Positions 25,577 through 34,331 of a stretch of DNA of 64,000 nt are shown in pieces (the first letter of the stretch is position 1; each line of letters opens with the position of its first letter). Source of the stretch: Isoptericola cucumis. GTDB taxonomy: Bacteria > Actinomycetota > Actinomycetes > Actinomycetales > Cellulomonadaceae. The notes beneath the pieces are model-generated. The model saw only the letters and a program-made list of their open reading frames with translations, searched no databases and was not told where the DNA came from. The stretch covers positions 408,066 through 472,065 of the forward strand of contig NZ_BMDG01000001.1 of NCBI RefSeq assembly GCF_014635665.1, in the 5' to 3' direction. A program made the translations under genes and the position numbers.

Positions 25577-26974
25577 GTGAGCGTCGAACCTGCCGGGCCG
25601 GGCCCCTCCGGGCCGTGGTGGCGCACGCTCGCCCGCGCGCTGCGCACGCTCGCGACCGCCGACGACCGGCGGGGCGACGCCGTCACCGCCGTCCTCACGT
25701 TCCTCCTGGGGTGGCTCCTCATCGAGGTCGGCCTCGTCGACATCGTCCGCTGGGGCGGTCGCCTCGACGACCTCGACCCCGAGCCGTGGTGGCGCGTGGC
25801 GCTGCTCGCCGTCGGCTGCATGCTCATCCTCGTCAAGCGGGCGAACCCGATGCTCGCGCTGGCGGGCGGGCTCGTCGTGACGCTCGTGGACCTCGCGTGG
25901 GGCGGCACCCTCGCCGTCGTCCTCGTCCTGTGGGACCTGCTGTACGGGGCGGCGCTGTGGTCGGGGCCGCGGGCCCGGGCCTGGCTGTGGGGCACGGCCC
26001 TGACCGTGAGCGTCGTCGGGGCGGTGGCCGCGGGCGAGGCCGCCCGCGACGTGCGCTACTTCGTCTACACCGGCCTGCAGCTCGGCGCCGTGCTGCTGGT
26101 GCCCATGTGGTGGGCCGACAACGTGCGGCAGAAGACGGAGCTCGCCGAGCTCGAGCGGGCCCGCGCCGACGAGGCCGCCCGGGCCGCCGAGCTGGAGCGC
26201 GAGCGCGCGGCGGACCTCGCCACCATCGCCGAGCTCGACCGCCACGAGGCGGTGCAGGCCGAGCGCGCCGCGATGGCGCGCGACCTGCACGACGTCATCG
26301 CCTCGCACCTGTCCACCATCGCGATCCACTCCGGCGCCGCGCTCGCGGTGCCGCCCGACGACGCGGCCGGCGCGCGTCGGGACCGGGCCGCGCTCGAGCA
26401 GGTCCGCGCGAGCTCCGTCGCCTCGCTCGCGGAGATGCGCGCCATGATCGAGCTGTTGCGCGCCGACGCCCCCCGCGACCCGCTGGCGGCCCCCGGCCGC
26501 CTCGACCGGCTCGGTGCCCTCGTCGACGACGCCCGGGCGGCGGGCGCCGACGTGACGGTCGAGGACCCCGACCGGGTCACGACGACCCCGCTGCCCGCCG
26601 CGACGGGCCAGGCCCTGCACCGCATCGCCCAGGAGGCCCTCACGAACGCCCGCAAGCACGCGCCGGGGGCGGCGGTCGTGGTGCGCCTCGCGCGCCACGA
26701 CCTCCCGGAGCCCCGCCGGTCGGAGGTGGTGCTGGAGGTCCGCAGCGGCGCCCGCGGCGGCGCCCTGCCCGACGGCGCCCTGCCCGACGGCGCCCTTCCC
26801 GCGGGCGCCCTCAGCGCGGGTACCGGGATGCTCACGATGCGCGAGCGGGCCGAGGGGGTGGGCGGCACGTTCGGCGGCGGCCCGGCGCCCGGCGGCGGCT
26901 GGCTGGTGCGCGCCGTCGTGCCCACGGACGCCGTCGCCGCCCTCGAGCCCGACCACACCGAGGAGGCCGTGTGA
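25577..26974 (+). CDS. NarL-type sensor histidine kinase
   Basis: A 465-residue kinase starting at the GTG at 25577 with GGAG upstream. About five or six membrane helices fill residues 35-180, then a coiled coil (QKTELAELERARADEAARAAE). The HisKA_3 phospho-acceptor is in MARDLHDVIASHLSTIAIHS. The ATPase N-box is IAQEALTNARKHA. The following D-box is unusual: LEVRSGARGG lacks the usual Asp and is followed by a GALPDGALPDGALPAG repeat before the TGMLTMRERAEGVGG lid. The kinase overlaps its response regulator by 4 bases. Confidence 0.9.
   Translation: MSVEPAGPGPSGPWWRTLARALRTLATADDRRGDAVTAVLTFLLGWLLIEVGLVDIVRWGGRLDDLDPEPWWRVALLAVGCMLILVKRANPMLALAGGLVVTLVDLAWGGTLAVVLVLWDLLYGAALWSGPRARAWLWGTALTVSVVGAVAAGEAARDVRYFVYTGLQLGAVLLVPMWWADNVRQKTELAELERARADEAARAAELERERAADLATIAELDRHEAVQAERAAMARDLHDVIASHLSTIAIHSGAALAVPPDDAAGARRDRAALEQVRASSVASLAEMRAMIELLRADAPRDPLAAPGRLDRLGALVDDARAAGADVTVEDPDRVTTTPLPAATGQALHRIAQEALTNARKHAPGAAVVVRLARHDLPEPRRSEVVLEVRSGARGGALPDGALPDGALPAGALSAGTGMLTMRERAEGVGGTFGGGPAPGGGWLVRAVVPTDAVAALEPDHTEEAV
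26756..26815 (+). repeat. Four tandem 15-bp units inside the histidine kinase ATPase domain
   Basis: The unit G(A/C)CGGCGCCCTGCCC repeats four times with small changes and is read in frame as GGALP-DGALP-DGALP-AGALS. It lies between the D-box and the glycine-rich lid. Copy number can change without frameshift and would alter the ATP-lid loop length. Confidence 0.8.
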
Positions 26975-27669
26975 GCACCCCGTCCCGCCCCGACGCGTCC
27001 GTGCGCGTCCTGCTGGCCGACGACCACGCCGCGATCCGCGCCGGGCTGCGTCTGCTGCTCGACGCCGCGCCGGACGTGGAGGTCGTGGGCGAGGCCGCCG
27101 ACGGCACCGCGGCCGTGACCAACGCGCGGGCGCTGCGCCCCGACGTCGTGCTCATGGACCTGCGCATGCCCGGCGTGGACGGCATCTCCGCCACCCGCAC
27201 CATCACGGGCGAGGGGCTGGCCGCGGTGCTGGTGCTCACGACGTTCGACCTGGACGAGTACGTGGACGGCGCGCTGCGTGCCGGGGCCGCCGGGTTCCTG
27301 CTCAAGACGGCGGAGCCCGCCGCGCTGCTGGACGCGGTGCGGCGCGTCGCGGCCGGCGACGGCGTCCTCGCGCCCGAGGTCACCCGCCGCGTGCTCGCCC
27401 AGCTGACGGGCACCGCCGCCGCGCCGTCCGCCGCCGCCGCGCCGCCGAACCCGGCCGCCCCGGCGGATCCCCGGCTCGCGGGCCTCACGCCGCGCGAGGT
27501 CGACGTGCTGGGCGCGCTCGGCCGCGGGCTGTCCAACCAGGGCATCGCGGACGAGCTCGTGATCACCGAGGCCACCGCCAAGACCCACGTGTCGCGCGTG
27601 CTCGCGAAGCTCGGCGTCGTGTCGCGGATGCAGGCGGCGATCGTCGCGCGGGACACGGGTCTGGCGTGA
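26971..27669 (+). CDS. NarL/LuxR-family response regulator
   Basis: A 232-residue two-domain regulator. The receiver (residues 10-125) has the acidic DDH pair, phospho-acceptor Asp in VLMDLRMPGVDG, TTF, and Lys in GFLLKTAEP. An Ala/Pro linker precedes the LuxR helix-turn-helix LTPREVDVLGALGRGLSNQGIADELVITEATAKTHVSRVL. The GTG start overlaps the kinase stop, making this a cognate pair. The target is not evident; the divergent GAP-family gene is a candidate. Confidence 0.93.
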   Translation: MSTPSRPDASVRVLLADDHAAIRAGLRLLLDAAPDVEVVGEAADGTAAVTNARALRPDVVLMDLRMPGVDGISATRTITGEGLAAVLVLTTFDLDEYVDGALRAGAAGFLLKTAEPAALLDAVRRVAAGDGVLAPEVTRRVLAQLTGTAAAPSAAAAPPNPAAPADPRLAGLTPREVDVLGALGRGLSNQGIADELVITEATAKTHVSRVLAKLGVVSRMQAAIVARDTGLA

Positions 27670-27754
27670 CGCGACGTGACCCGACCGCGGGGAGGATCGA
27701 CGCCCTGCGGCGTGTCGCGCGGCGTCCGGGACGTGGAACCCCGCAGGAGCGGCG

Positions 27755-28621
27755 TCAGCCGACGGGAGCCAGGCCCGGGCTGCGCACCACCCGCGCGGCG
27801 TGCGCGGTGCCCGCCGCGAGCGCCCCGGCGAGGTCCGCCCCGCGCAGGTGCGCGTCGAGGAAGCCGGCGAAGAACCCGTCGCCCGCGCCGTTGGTGTCGA
27901 CGACGTCGTCCACCCGCTCCGCGGGCACGTCGAGGAAGCCGTCGACCGTGAGGGCGGTGGCGCCCCGGGCGCCGTGCGTGCACACCACGAGCCGAGCCCC
28001 GGCGTCGAGGCGATCGGCCATGAAGGACCGATGGTCGGGCAGGCGGTCGGAGCTGAGGAACACGTGCGTGCCGGCGTCGGCCCACGGGCGGTGGAACGCG
28101 GTGGCCCCGTCGTAGTCGTGCAGGTCCACCCACACGTCGCGGCCGCGCTCGGCGGCCGCGACCAGCACGGGCACGGAGTGCGCGGCGAGGTCGACGACGA
28201 CGGCCGCGGCGGCGTCGATCGCCGCGAGCGTCGCGTCCCAGCCGGGCCCGGCGGCGGCGACCTCGCCGGGCGCGCGCAGGTAGACGGACAGCCGGCCGCC
28301 GCCGGTGTCCATGAAGTTGAGGTGGCTCTCGGTGCGCCCGTCCGGCGACGGCTCCGCGAGCACGCGCACCCCGGCGTCGTCGAGCACGCCGCGCACGCGC
28401 GCGCCCTCGTCGTCGTCCCCGAGCACGGTGCGCAGCACGACTCCTCGGCCCAGGCTCGCCAGGTTCAGCGCCTTGCCCGCGGAGGTGCCGCCGACGGCGT
28501 CGTAGGCGCCGCGCGCGAACACGGTGTGGGGCGTCGGGTCGGGCAGCGCGTCGAGGTGCACGATGCGGTTCCAGGACACGGGGCCGGCGACGAGGACGTC
28601 GGCGGGGCTCGATGCGGTCAC
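27755..28621 (-). CDS. PfkB family carbohydrate kinase
   Basis: A 288-residue ribokinase-fold protein. The sugar-binding N-terminal segment AYDAVGGTSAGKALNLASLG is followed by GARGATAL, and the PfkB signature VDTNGAGDGFFAGFLDAHLRG supplies the catalytic Asp and anion hole. The start is the GTG at 28621. The substrate (ribose-, adenosine- or fructose-type sugar) cannot be fixed. It stands alone between two unrelated genes. Confidence 0.87.
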   Translation of the reverse strand: MTASSPADVLVAGPVSWNRIVHLDALPDPTPHTVFARGAYDAVGGTSAGKALNLASLGRGVVLRTVLGDDDEGARVRGVLDDAGVRVLAEPSPDGRTESHLNFMDTGGGRLSVYLRAPGEVAAAGPGWDATLAAIDAAAAVVVDLAAHSVPVLVAAAERGRDVWVDLHDYDGATAFHRPWADAGTHVFLSSDRLPDHRSFMADRLDAGARLVVCTHGARGATALTVDGFLDVPAERVDDVVDTNGAGDGFFAGFLDAHLRGADLAGALAAGTAHAARVVRSPGLAPVG

Positions 28622-28657
28622 GACGGGAACCCTAGGGTGCCGCGGCCTCGGCGCGCG

Positions 28658-30628
28658 TCAGCCGCGCAGCGGCAGGCTCAGCGACGCGTCGCCGTCGGCC
28701 GTGACGCGCACCGGCACGCCCCAGTCCTGCTGCGCCAGGTGGCAGGCGGGGAAGACGTCGGGGTCCGGCTCGCCGTCCGGGCCGAGCGGGACGACGTCGC
28801 ACGACGCCGCCTTGGCCGTCACGTGCAGCACGCCCTCGGCCACGTCCGGGTTCAGCACCAGCACGCGGCGGAGGTCGACGCCGTCGCCCGTGCCGTCGAG
28901 GAGCAGGTCGGGCGGGGTGGCGCTGACGCGCAGCTCCGTGGACGGGCCCCAGCGGTCGTCGAGCTTCTGTCCCGGCGCGGGCACGAACGGCACGTCCAGC
29001 CGCAGCTCGCCGGGCGCCACCGGCGTGGCCGGGCGCGCCACGCGGTGCGCGCCGCCGTCGAGCACCTCGCCCGCGACGTCCGCCGGCAGCGCCACCCGCG
29101 TCAGCCGGTGCGCGGCGGACTCCACGACGAGCAGGTGGACCGCGTCGTCGGACGTCTCGACCAGCACGTCGCTCGGTTCCGCGAGGCCGGTCGCCAGCGT
29201 CGTCACGACGTCCACCGCCGGGTCGTACCGCCGCAGCGCGCCGTTGTACGTGTCGGCGACGACGACGCTGCCGTCGGGGAGCGTCGCCAGGCCCAGGGGG
29301 TGCTGCAGCAGCGCCTCGTCCGCCGCGCCGTCGCGGTGGCCGAAGTCGAACAGCCCTCGCCCGACGGCGGTCGTCACGACGACCGCCCCGTCGTCGGCCG
29401 GCGTCACCCGGCGCAGGGCGGACGTCTCGGCGTCGGCGAGCCAGAGCGCATCATCCGCGCCCGGTCCCGTCACCGGGGCCAGGCCGGACGGCTGGGCGAA
29501 CCAGGCGTCGCCGCCCGGACCGTCCTCCAGGCCCTCGTTCATCGTGCCGGCCAGCAGGCGGATCGAGCCGTGCCCGTCCGCCGGGTCGAACGCCCACAGC
29601 GTGTGGTTCCCGGCCATCGCGACGACGAACGCGCCGAGCCGCGGCGACCAGGCGACGTCCCACGGGGAGCTGAGGCGCACGGTGGTCGCGGGGTAGGTCG
29701 CGGCCGGGTCGAACGCGTCGGTCGACCCGACGACGTTCTCCATCCCGCCGACCATGAACTGCTCGCCCGTGCCCGCCACCGTCCGCACGCGCCCGGTCGC
29801 GAGGTCGACGCCGCGCAGGGCGTGGTTCACCGTGTCGGCGACGAGCACGTCGTAGCCGAGCGCCGGGCGCAGCTCGTCCGGCACCAGGCAGAGCCCGTTC
29901 GGCTCGCTGAACCGCGCCTCGTCGGGGGCCGCGTCGCCGCGGGAGTCGGCGAGCCCGCGCTCCCCCGAACCGATGCGCCGCAGGAGCGTCTCGCCGTCGG
30001 GCCCGAGCTCGGCCAGCGCGTGGTGCCCGGCGTCGGCCACGAGCAGGTTCCCGCCCGGCAGCGTCACCACCTTGGCGGGGAAGCGCAGTGTGCTGGGCTC
30101 CGGCGTCGGCGGCACGTACGGCCCGTCGCCGCGGTGCAGGGTGCCCCGGGCCTCGTGCTCGGCGACCAGCTCCTCGACGATCGCCTCGATCGCGGACGCG
30201 TGCCCCTCCCCCGCCATCTGCGCCACGACGTACCCCTCCGGGTCGACGACGACGAGCGTAGGCCACGCGCGCGCCGTGTACGCGCCCCAGGTCACCAGCT
30301 CGGGGTCGTCGAGCACGGGGTGGTGCACCTCGTACCGCTCGACGGCGGCCGCGAGCGCGTCCGGGTCCGCCTCGTGCGCGAACTTGGGCGAGTGCACCCC
30401 CACGATCACCAGCTCGTCGCGGTGCCGCTCCTCCAGCTCGCGCAGCTCGTCCAGCACGTGCAGGCAGTTGATGCAGCAGAAGGTCCAGAAGTCGAGCACG
30501 ACGACCTTGCCCCGCAGGTCGGCGAGGGCGACGTCGCGGCCGCCGGTGTTGAGCCAGCCGCGCCCGACGAGCGCGGAGGCACGGACGCGGGGCAGGCGGG
30601 ACGAGGAGTGAGAGGTGTCGCTGCGCAC
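28658..30628 (-). CDS. Thioredoxin-like plus NHL-repeat protein (NHLRC2-like)
   Basis: A 656-residue protein, probably cytoplasmic. Residues 20-160 are a TlpA/thioredoxin-like domain with a redox CCINC motif inside VVLDFWTFCCINCLHVLDEL. Residues about 180-500 form an NHL beta-propeller (NLLVADAGHHALAEL, DVLVADTVNHALRGVD, SVVVADTYNGALRRYD). A C-terminal beta domain (about 530-656) follows. The layout equals that of NHLRC2, and the function is unknown beyond a possible thiol-redox role. The start is the GTG at 30628 with GGGGAG upstream. Confidence 0.88.
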   Translation of the reverse strand: MRSDTSHSSSRLPRVRASALVGRGWLNTGGRDVALADLRGKVVVLDFWTFCCINCLHVLDELRELEERHRDELVIVGVHSPKFAHEADPDALAAAVERYEVHHPVLDDPELVTWGAYTARAWPTLVVVDPEGYVVAQMAGEGHASAIEAIVEELVAEHEARGTLHRGDGPYVPPTPEPSTLRFPAKVVTLPGGNLLVADAGHHALAELGPDGETLLRRIGSGERGLADSRGDAAPDEARFSEPNGLCLVPDELRPALGYDVLVADTVNHALRGVDLATGRVRTVAGTGEQFMVGGMENVVGSTDAFDPAATYPATTVRLSSPWDVAWSPRLGAFVVAMAGNHTLWAFDPADGHGSIRLLAGTMNEGLEDGPGGDAWFAQPSGLAPVTGPGADDALWLADAETSALRRVTPADDGAVVVTTAVGRGLFDFGHRDGAADEALLQHPLGLATLPDGSVVVADTYNGALRRYDPAVDVVTTLATGLAEPSDVLVETSDDAVHLLVVESAAHRLTRVALPADVAGEVLDGGAHRVARPATPVAPGELRLDVPFVPAPGQKLDDRWGPSTELRVSATPPDLLLDGTGDGVDLRRVLVLNPDVAEGVLHVTAKAASCDVVPLGPDGEPDPDVFPACHLAQQDWGVPVRVTADGDASLSLPLRG

Positions 30629-30654
30629 GCCTCATTCTCCCCCCGGACGACCGC

Positions 30655-30685
30655 CCGCCCGCCGTCGGGCGGCGACGGCGGGCGG
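30655..30685 (-). terminator. Terminator-like hairpin downstream of the xylanase gene
   Basis: CCGCCCGCCGTCG (30655-30667) and CGACGGCGGGCGG (30673-30685) are exact complements around GGCGG. It lies 22 bases after the xylanase stop, in the gap before the next minus-strand gene. There is no T-run; G-rich sequence surrounds it. Confidence 0.6.
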
Positions 30686-30707
30686 CCGTACGTGGGCGGG
30701 GGGGGCG

Positions 30708-31853
30708 TCAGCCCCGCAGCGCGGGGTGCCCGGCACGCCCGCTGGCCTCGGCCAGCGTGTCCTGCAGGGCGAGGTACGCGGGCTTGCGGGTCAGGTCCTC
30801 CCACAGGACGGTGGCGGCACCCTCGCCGGGGAAGGTGTGCGGCACCCACGAGTAGGTGTCGGGCAGGCCCCACACGGTGAACGAGTCGCAGCCGTCGACG
30901 GCGAGGCAGCCCTCGAGCATCCGCTGGTAGTAGTCGGCCTGCTGGGTGAGCTGGGCCTCCGTGGGCGTCGCGCCGTCGGGCAGGTCCATGCGCACGTCCA
31001 CCTCGGTGAGCGCGGTGGCGAGGCCCAGGTCGGCGAAGCGCTGCAGGTTCTGCGCCAGGTCGCCCGGGAAGCCGTAGCGGATGCTCAGGTGGCCCTGCGC
31101 GGCGAAGCCGTGCACCGGCACGCCGTCGGCGAGCAGGTCCTGGACCAGCGCGTAGTAGGCGTCGCTCTTCGCGTTGACGCCCTCGACGTTGTAGTCGTTG
31201 AAGAACAGCAGCGCGTCGGGGTCGGCCTCGTGCGCCCAGCGGAACGCGTCGGCGATGATGCCGGGGCCGAGCTCGCGGATCCAGATGTTGTCCTGCGTGC
31301 GCAGGTTGCCGCTGTCGTCGAAGACCTCGTTCGCGACGTCCCACTGCTGGATGGTGCCGGCGTACCGGCCGACGACGGTCTGGATGTGGTCGCGCAGGAT
31401 CGCGCGCAGCTCGTCGGGCGTGTGGTCGCCCTCGGTGAGCCACGAGGGGTTCTGGTTGTGCCACAGCAGGGTGTGGCCGCGCACGTCCTGCCCGTTCGCG
31501 CGGGCGAAGGCGGCGATCGCGTCGGGGGCGGCGAAGTCGTAGGTGTCAGGCGCGGGGTGGATGGCGTCCCACTTCATCTGGTTCTCGGCCGACAGCGAGG
31601 TGAACTCGCGGCCGAGCAGGTCGCGGTAGGCGGCGTCGCCGGTGAACGGGTCGGGGTAGTCCTGGCTCAGGTGGTGCCCGCCCCCGGCGACGGCCGAGCC
31701 GATCTTGAGCACGTCGCCCGCGGCCCAGGCGAGCGTGTCCTTCTTCGCCAGGCCCGGCGGCCGGTGGTCGGACGGCGGGGCGGCCGCGGCGCTCGCGGCT
31801 CCGGCGGTGGCGATCAGGGCGGCGGAGGCCAGCACGGCCAGGGCTCTTCTCAT
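30708..31853 (-). CDS. Secreted endo-1,4-beta-xylanase, GH10
   Basis: A 381-residue protein with a signal peptide (MRRALAVLASAALIATAGAA; cleavage probably near residue 25). It is a single GH10 barrel with no carbohydrate-binding module. Landmarks are FTSLSAENQMKWDAIHP, GHTLLWHNQNPSW, acid/base Glu176 in WDVANEVFDD, GHLSIRYG and nucleophile Glu284 in ALTEVDVRMD. It cuts the xylan backbone outside the cell. The ATG at 31853 has GAAGGAG upstream. A divergent LacI gene and a palindromic site indicate control by xylan-derived sugars. Confidence 0.95.
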   Translation of the reverse strand: MRRALAVLASAALIATAGAASAAAAPPSDHRPPGLAKKDTLAWAAGDVLKIGSAVAGGGHHLSQDYPDPFTGDAAYRDLLGREFTSLSAENQMKWDAIHPAPDTYDFAAPDAIAAFARANGQDVRGHTLLWHNQNPSWLTEGDHTPDELRAILRDHIQTVVGRYAGTIQQWDVANEVFDDSGNLRTQDNIWIRELGPGIIADAFRWAHEADPDALLFFNDYNVEGVNAKSDAYYALVQDLLADGVPVHGFAAQGHLSIRYGFPGDLAQNLQRFADLGLATALTEVDVRMDLPDGATPTEAQLTQQADYYQRMLEGCLAVDGCDSFTVWGLPDTYSWVPHTFPGEGAATVLWEDLTRKPAYLALQDTLAEASGRAGHPALRG

Positions 31854-31878
31854 CAGGTCTCCTTCGACGTGACGGACG

Positions 31879-31894
31879 TCCGGAACTTTCCGGA
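31879..31894. promoter_or_regulatory. Palindromic LacI-type operator between xylanase and its regulator
   Basis: TCCGGAA-CT-TTCCGGA is a perfect inverted repeat with 7-base arms, 26-41 bases upstream of the xylanase ATG. Its centre GGAACTTTCC resembles the GAAA-n-TTTC type sites reported for xylan-related LacI repressors of Streptomyces (recalled, not checked). The adjacent LacI protein is the natural candidate repressor. Confidence 0.7.
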
Positions 31895-32000
31895 ATGTGG
31901 TGCAGCGTATTGACGCCCGCCCCGGCCCGTCAACGAGGGCCGTGGCCCCGGGCGGGACGCAGGTCCGTAGACTGGCGCCGCCCCAGGACCGAAGGCGGAG

Positions 32001-33017
32001 GTGGCCGTGGCAGCGCGCATCACGATCGCGGAGATCGCGGCCCGCGCGGGCGTGTCCGCGCCGACGGTCTCCCGCGTCCTCAACCAGCGCGGCGACGTCG
32101 CCGCCGACACGCGCGAGCGGGTGGAGCACCTCCTCGCGGAGCACGGCTACCGGCGCCGGGGCGCGCCCGCCCCGCGCCCCTGGACGCTGATCGACCTCGT
32201 CTTCGACGACATCGACAGCCCGTGGGCGCTCGAGGTCCTGCGCGGCGTGGAGGACGAGGCGCACGGGCTCGGCGCGGGCACCGTGGTCTCGGCCGTGCAC
32301 GGGCGCGCGGCCGAGCGGCGGCGGTGGCTCGACAACGTGCGGGGCCGCGAGTCCGGCGGCGCCGTGCTGGTCACGACCGGGCTCGACGCCGCGCTGCGGG
32401 CAGAGCTGCAGGAGCTGCGCATCCCCGTGGTCGTCGTGGACCCCGCGGGCGGCGCCGACCTCGGTCTGCCGACCGTCGGCGCCACGGACTGGGCCGGCGG
32501 CCGGGCCGCCACCCAGCACCTGCTCGACCTGGGGCACACGCGCATCGCGCACGTCGCCGGCCGGCCGGACCTGTGGTGCTCGCGCGCCCGCCTGGACGGG
32601 TACCGCGCCGCCCTCGACGCGGCCGGCGTGGACCTGGACCGCGACCTCGTCGCCACCGGGGCGTTCGACTACCGGTCGGGCTTCGAGGTCACCAGCCGAT
32701 GGCTGGCCGACGGCGCCGCGCCCACCGCGGTCTTCGCCGCGAGCGACCAGATGGCGCTCGGCGTCTACGAGGCGCTGCGCCAGACGGGGCGGCGCGTGCC
32801 CGACGACGTGAGCGTGGTCGGGTTCGACGACCTCCAGGAGGCGCAGTGGTCGTCGCCGCCGCTGACGACGGTGCGCCAGCCGCTCGACCAGATGGGGCGG
32901 CTCGCCGTGCGCACGCTGCGCCGCATCACCGACGGCGAGGACGTGGCGAGCCCGCGGGTGGAGCTCGCGACCGAGCTCGTGGTGCGGGCGTCGACGGCCC
33001 CGCCCCGCACGGCATAG
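32001..33017 (+). CDS. LacI family repressor, probably of the xylanase gene
   Basis: A 338-residue protein. The N-terminal helix-turn-helix is ITIAEIAARAGVSAPTVSRVLNQRGDVAADTRERV (residues 7-41). The periplasmic-binding-protein-like sensor domain follows, with GRAATQHLLDLGHTRIAHVAG and VFAASDQMALGVYEALRQTG. The start may be GTG at 32001 or 32007, and GGAGG fits the second about as well. Control of the divergent xylanase by a xylo-oligosaccharide is inferred from gene order and the palindrome. Confidence 0.9.
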   Translation: MAVAARITIAEIAARAGVSAPTVSRVLNQRGDVAADTRERVEHLLAEHGYRRRGAPAPRPWTLIDLVFDDIDSPWALEVLRGVEDEAHGLGAGTVVSAVHGRAAERRRWLDNVRGRESGGAVLVTTGLDAALRAELQELRIPVVVVDPAGGADLGLPTVGATDWAGGRAATQHLLDLGHTRIAHVAGRPDLWCSRARLDGYRAALDAAGVDLDRDLVATGAFDYRSGFEVTSRWLADGAAPTAVFAASDQMALGVYEALRQTGRRVPDDVSVVGFDDLQEAQWSSPPLTTVRQPLDQMGRLAVRTLRRITDGEDVASPRVELATELVVRASTAPPRTA

Positions 33018-33058
33018 CGGCTCAGGAACAGCTCAGGGAGCCGCTCGAAGGGAGCTGC

Positions 33059-33280
33059 TCAGAGGGCGGTGACCGCCCCGACGACCTGCACGCGCACGGG
33101 GACGCCGTCCACCACGGGCGGCACGTCCTTGCGGGCGCGCGGCGTCATGACGTTCACCTGCAGCACCCAGTCCGCGGCGTCGCCCCGTTGCGCGAGCCCG
33201 ACGCCGCACACCCCCTCGACGCTCTCGAGCGCCCGGCGCAGGGTCGGTTTGGCGGCGCGTGCCTCGTCCCTCGTGACCAT
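33059..33280 (-). CDS. Small protein resembling the N-terminal module of the trypsin-like protease at 42687-43718
   Basis: A 73-residue protein starting at the ATG at 33280 behind an excellent ribosome site (GGAGG). The pattern CGVGLAQRGDAADWVLQVNV, then P-A-R and GVPVRVQVVG, parallels LSLGLAPQSGGGYGIAVRYR, PTARAFVRRV and GPQVDVRRTGRI in the protease at 42687-43718. It may therefore be a stand-alone beta-alpha-beta module of the type that precedes such proteases. No function is known. Confidence 0.6.
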   Translation of the reverse strand: MVTRDEARAAKPTLRRALESVEGVCGVGLAQRGDAADWVLQVNVMTPRARKDVPPVVDGVPVRVQVVGAVTAL

Positions 33281-33410
33281 GGATCCACCTCCGGCTGCCC
33301 TTCCATTGTGCTCCCCCTGTCCAGCCCTCGCCGCGGCGGCCGTCACACCCGGACCGGCGAACCGGCGCCGCGGCTCGCATCGCCCGGCCGTCTCTGCGCA
33401 GGATGGGTCG

Positions 33411-34253
33411 ATGAGCACCGCTTCGGTCCCGACCCTCGCCCTGAACAACGGCACGTCGATCCCGCAGCTCGGCTTCGGCACCTTCAAGATCCCGCCGGAG
33501 CAGACGCGCGACCTGGTGACGGTCGCCCTCGAGACGGGCTACCGGCACCTCGACACCGCGCAGATGTACCGCAACGAGCGCGGCGTCGGCGACGCGATCG
33601 CCGCGGCGGGCCTGCCCCGCGACGAGCTCTTCGTCACCACCAAGCTGAACAACGCCTTCCACGCGCACGACGACGCCCTCGCGGCCTTCGACCGGTCGCT
33701 CGACGAGCTGCAGCTCGACCACGTGGACCTCTTCCTCATCCACTGGCCGCTGCCGGCCGTCGACCGGTACGTCGAGGCGTGGGGCGCGCTGGAGGAGATC
33801 TACCGCTCCGGGCGCGCCCGCGCGATCGGCGTCTCCAACTTCGAGCCGCGTCACCTGCGCCGCCTGCTCGCCGAGACCACGGTGGTGCCGGCGGTGAACC
33901 AGGTCGAGGTCCACCCGTGGCTCGGCAACGAGGAGGTGCGTGCGGTGGACGCCGAGCACGACATCGTCACGGAGGCGTGGTCGCCGCTCGGGCGCGGGCG
34001 CGTCCTGGAGGACCCGACGATCGCCCGCATCGCCGCGGACCACGACCGGACGCCCGCCCAGGTGGTGCTGCGCTGGCACGTCGAGCGCGGGGACGTCGTC
34101 TTCCCCAAGTCGGTGACGCCGGCTCGCATCGCCGAGAACTTCGGCCTCTTCGACTTCACGCTGTCCGACGCCGACATGGCCGACATCACCGGCCTGGACC
34201 GCGGCGAGCGCATCGGCTCGCACCCGGAGGAGATGAACGACACGGGACGCTGA
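33411..34253 (+). CDS. Aldo/keto reductase
   Basis: A 280-residue AKR of the 2,5-diketo-D-gluconate reductase type. The catalytic tetrad is visible as Asp48 and Tyr53 (HLDTAQMYRNERGVG), Lys78 (TTKLNN) and His111 (IHWP). GVSNFEPRHL and the NADPH-binding FPKSVTPARIAENFGLFDF are present. It reduces aldehydes or ketones with NADPH, and the natural substrate is unknown. It ends at a long terminator hairpin. Confidence 0.92.
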   Translation: MSTASVPTLALNNGTSIPQLGFGTFKIPPEQTRDLVTVALETGYRHLDTAQMYRNERGVGDAIAAAGLPRDELFVTTKLNNAFHAHDDALAAFDRSLDELQLDHVDLFLIHWPLPAVDRYVEAWGALEEIYRSGRARAIGVSNFEPRHLRRLLAETTVVPAVNQVEVHPWLGNEEVRAVDAEHDIVTEAWSPLGRGRVLEDPTIARIAADHDRTPAQVVLRWHVERGDVVFPKSVTPARIAENFGLFDFTLSDADMADITGLDRGERIGSHPEEMNDTGR

Positions 34254-34266
34254 CCCCGCCGCACGA

Positions 34267-34325
34267 CCGAGGTACCCGTGCCGGGACCGACCCGCTGAAG
34301 GTCGGTCCCGGCACGGGCACCTCGG
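34267..34325. terminator. Bidirectional terminator with 26-bp arms
   Basis: The left arm 34267-34292 and right arm 34300-34325 pair at 25 of 26 positions around CGCTGAA. It sits exactly between the convergent aldo/keto reductase and the ABC permease gene, so it can serve both. The arms begin CCGAGGT and end ACCTCGG. Confidence 0.85.
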
Positions 34326-34331
34326 TCGGCG

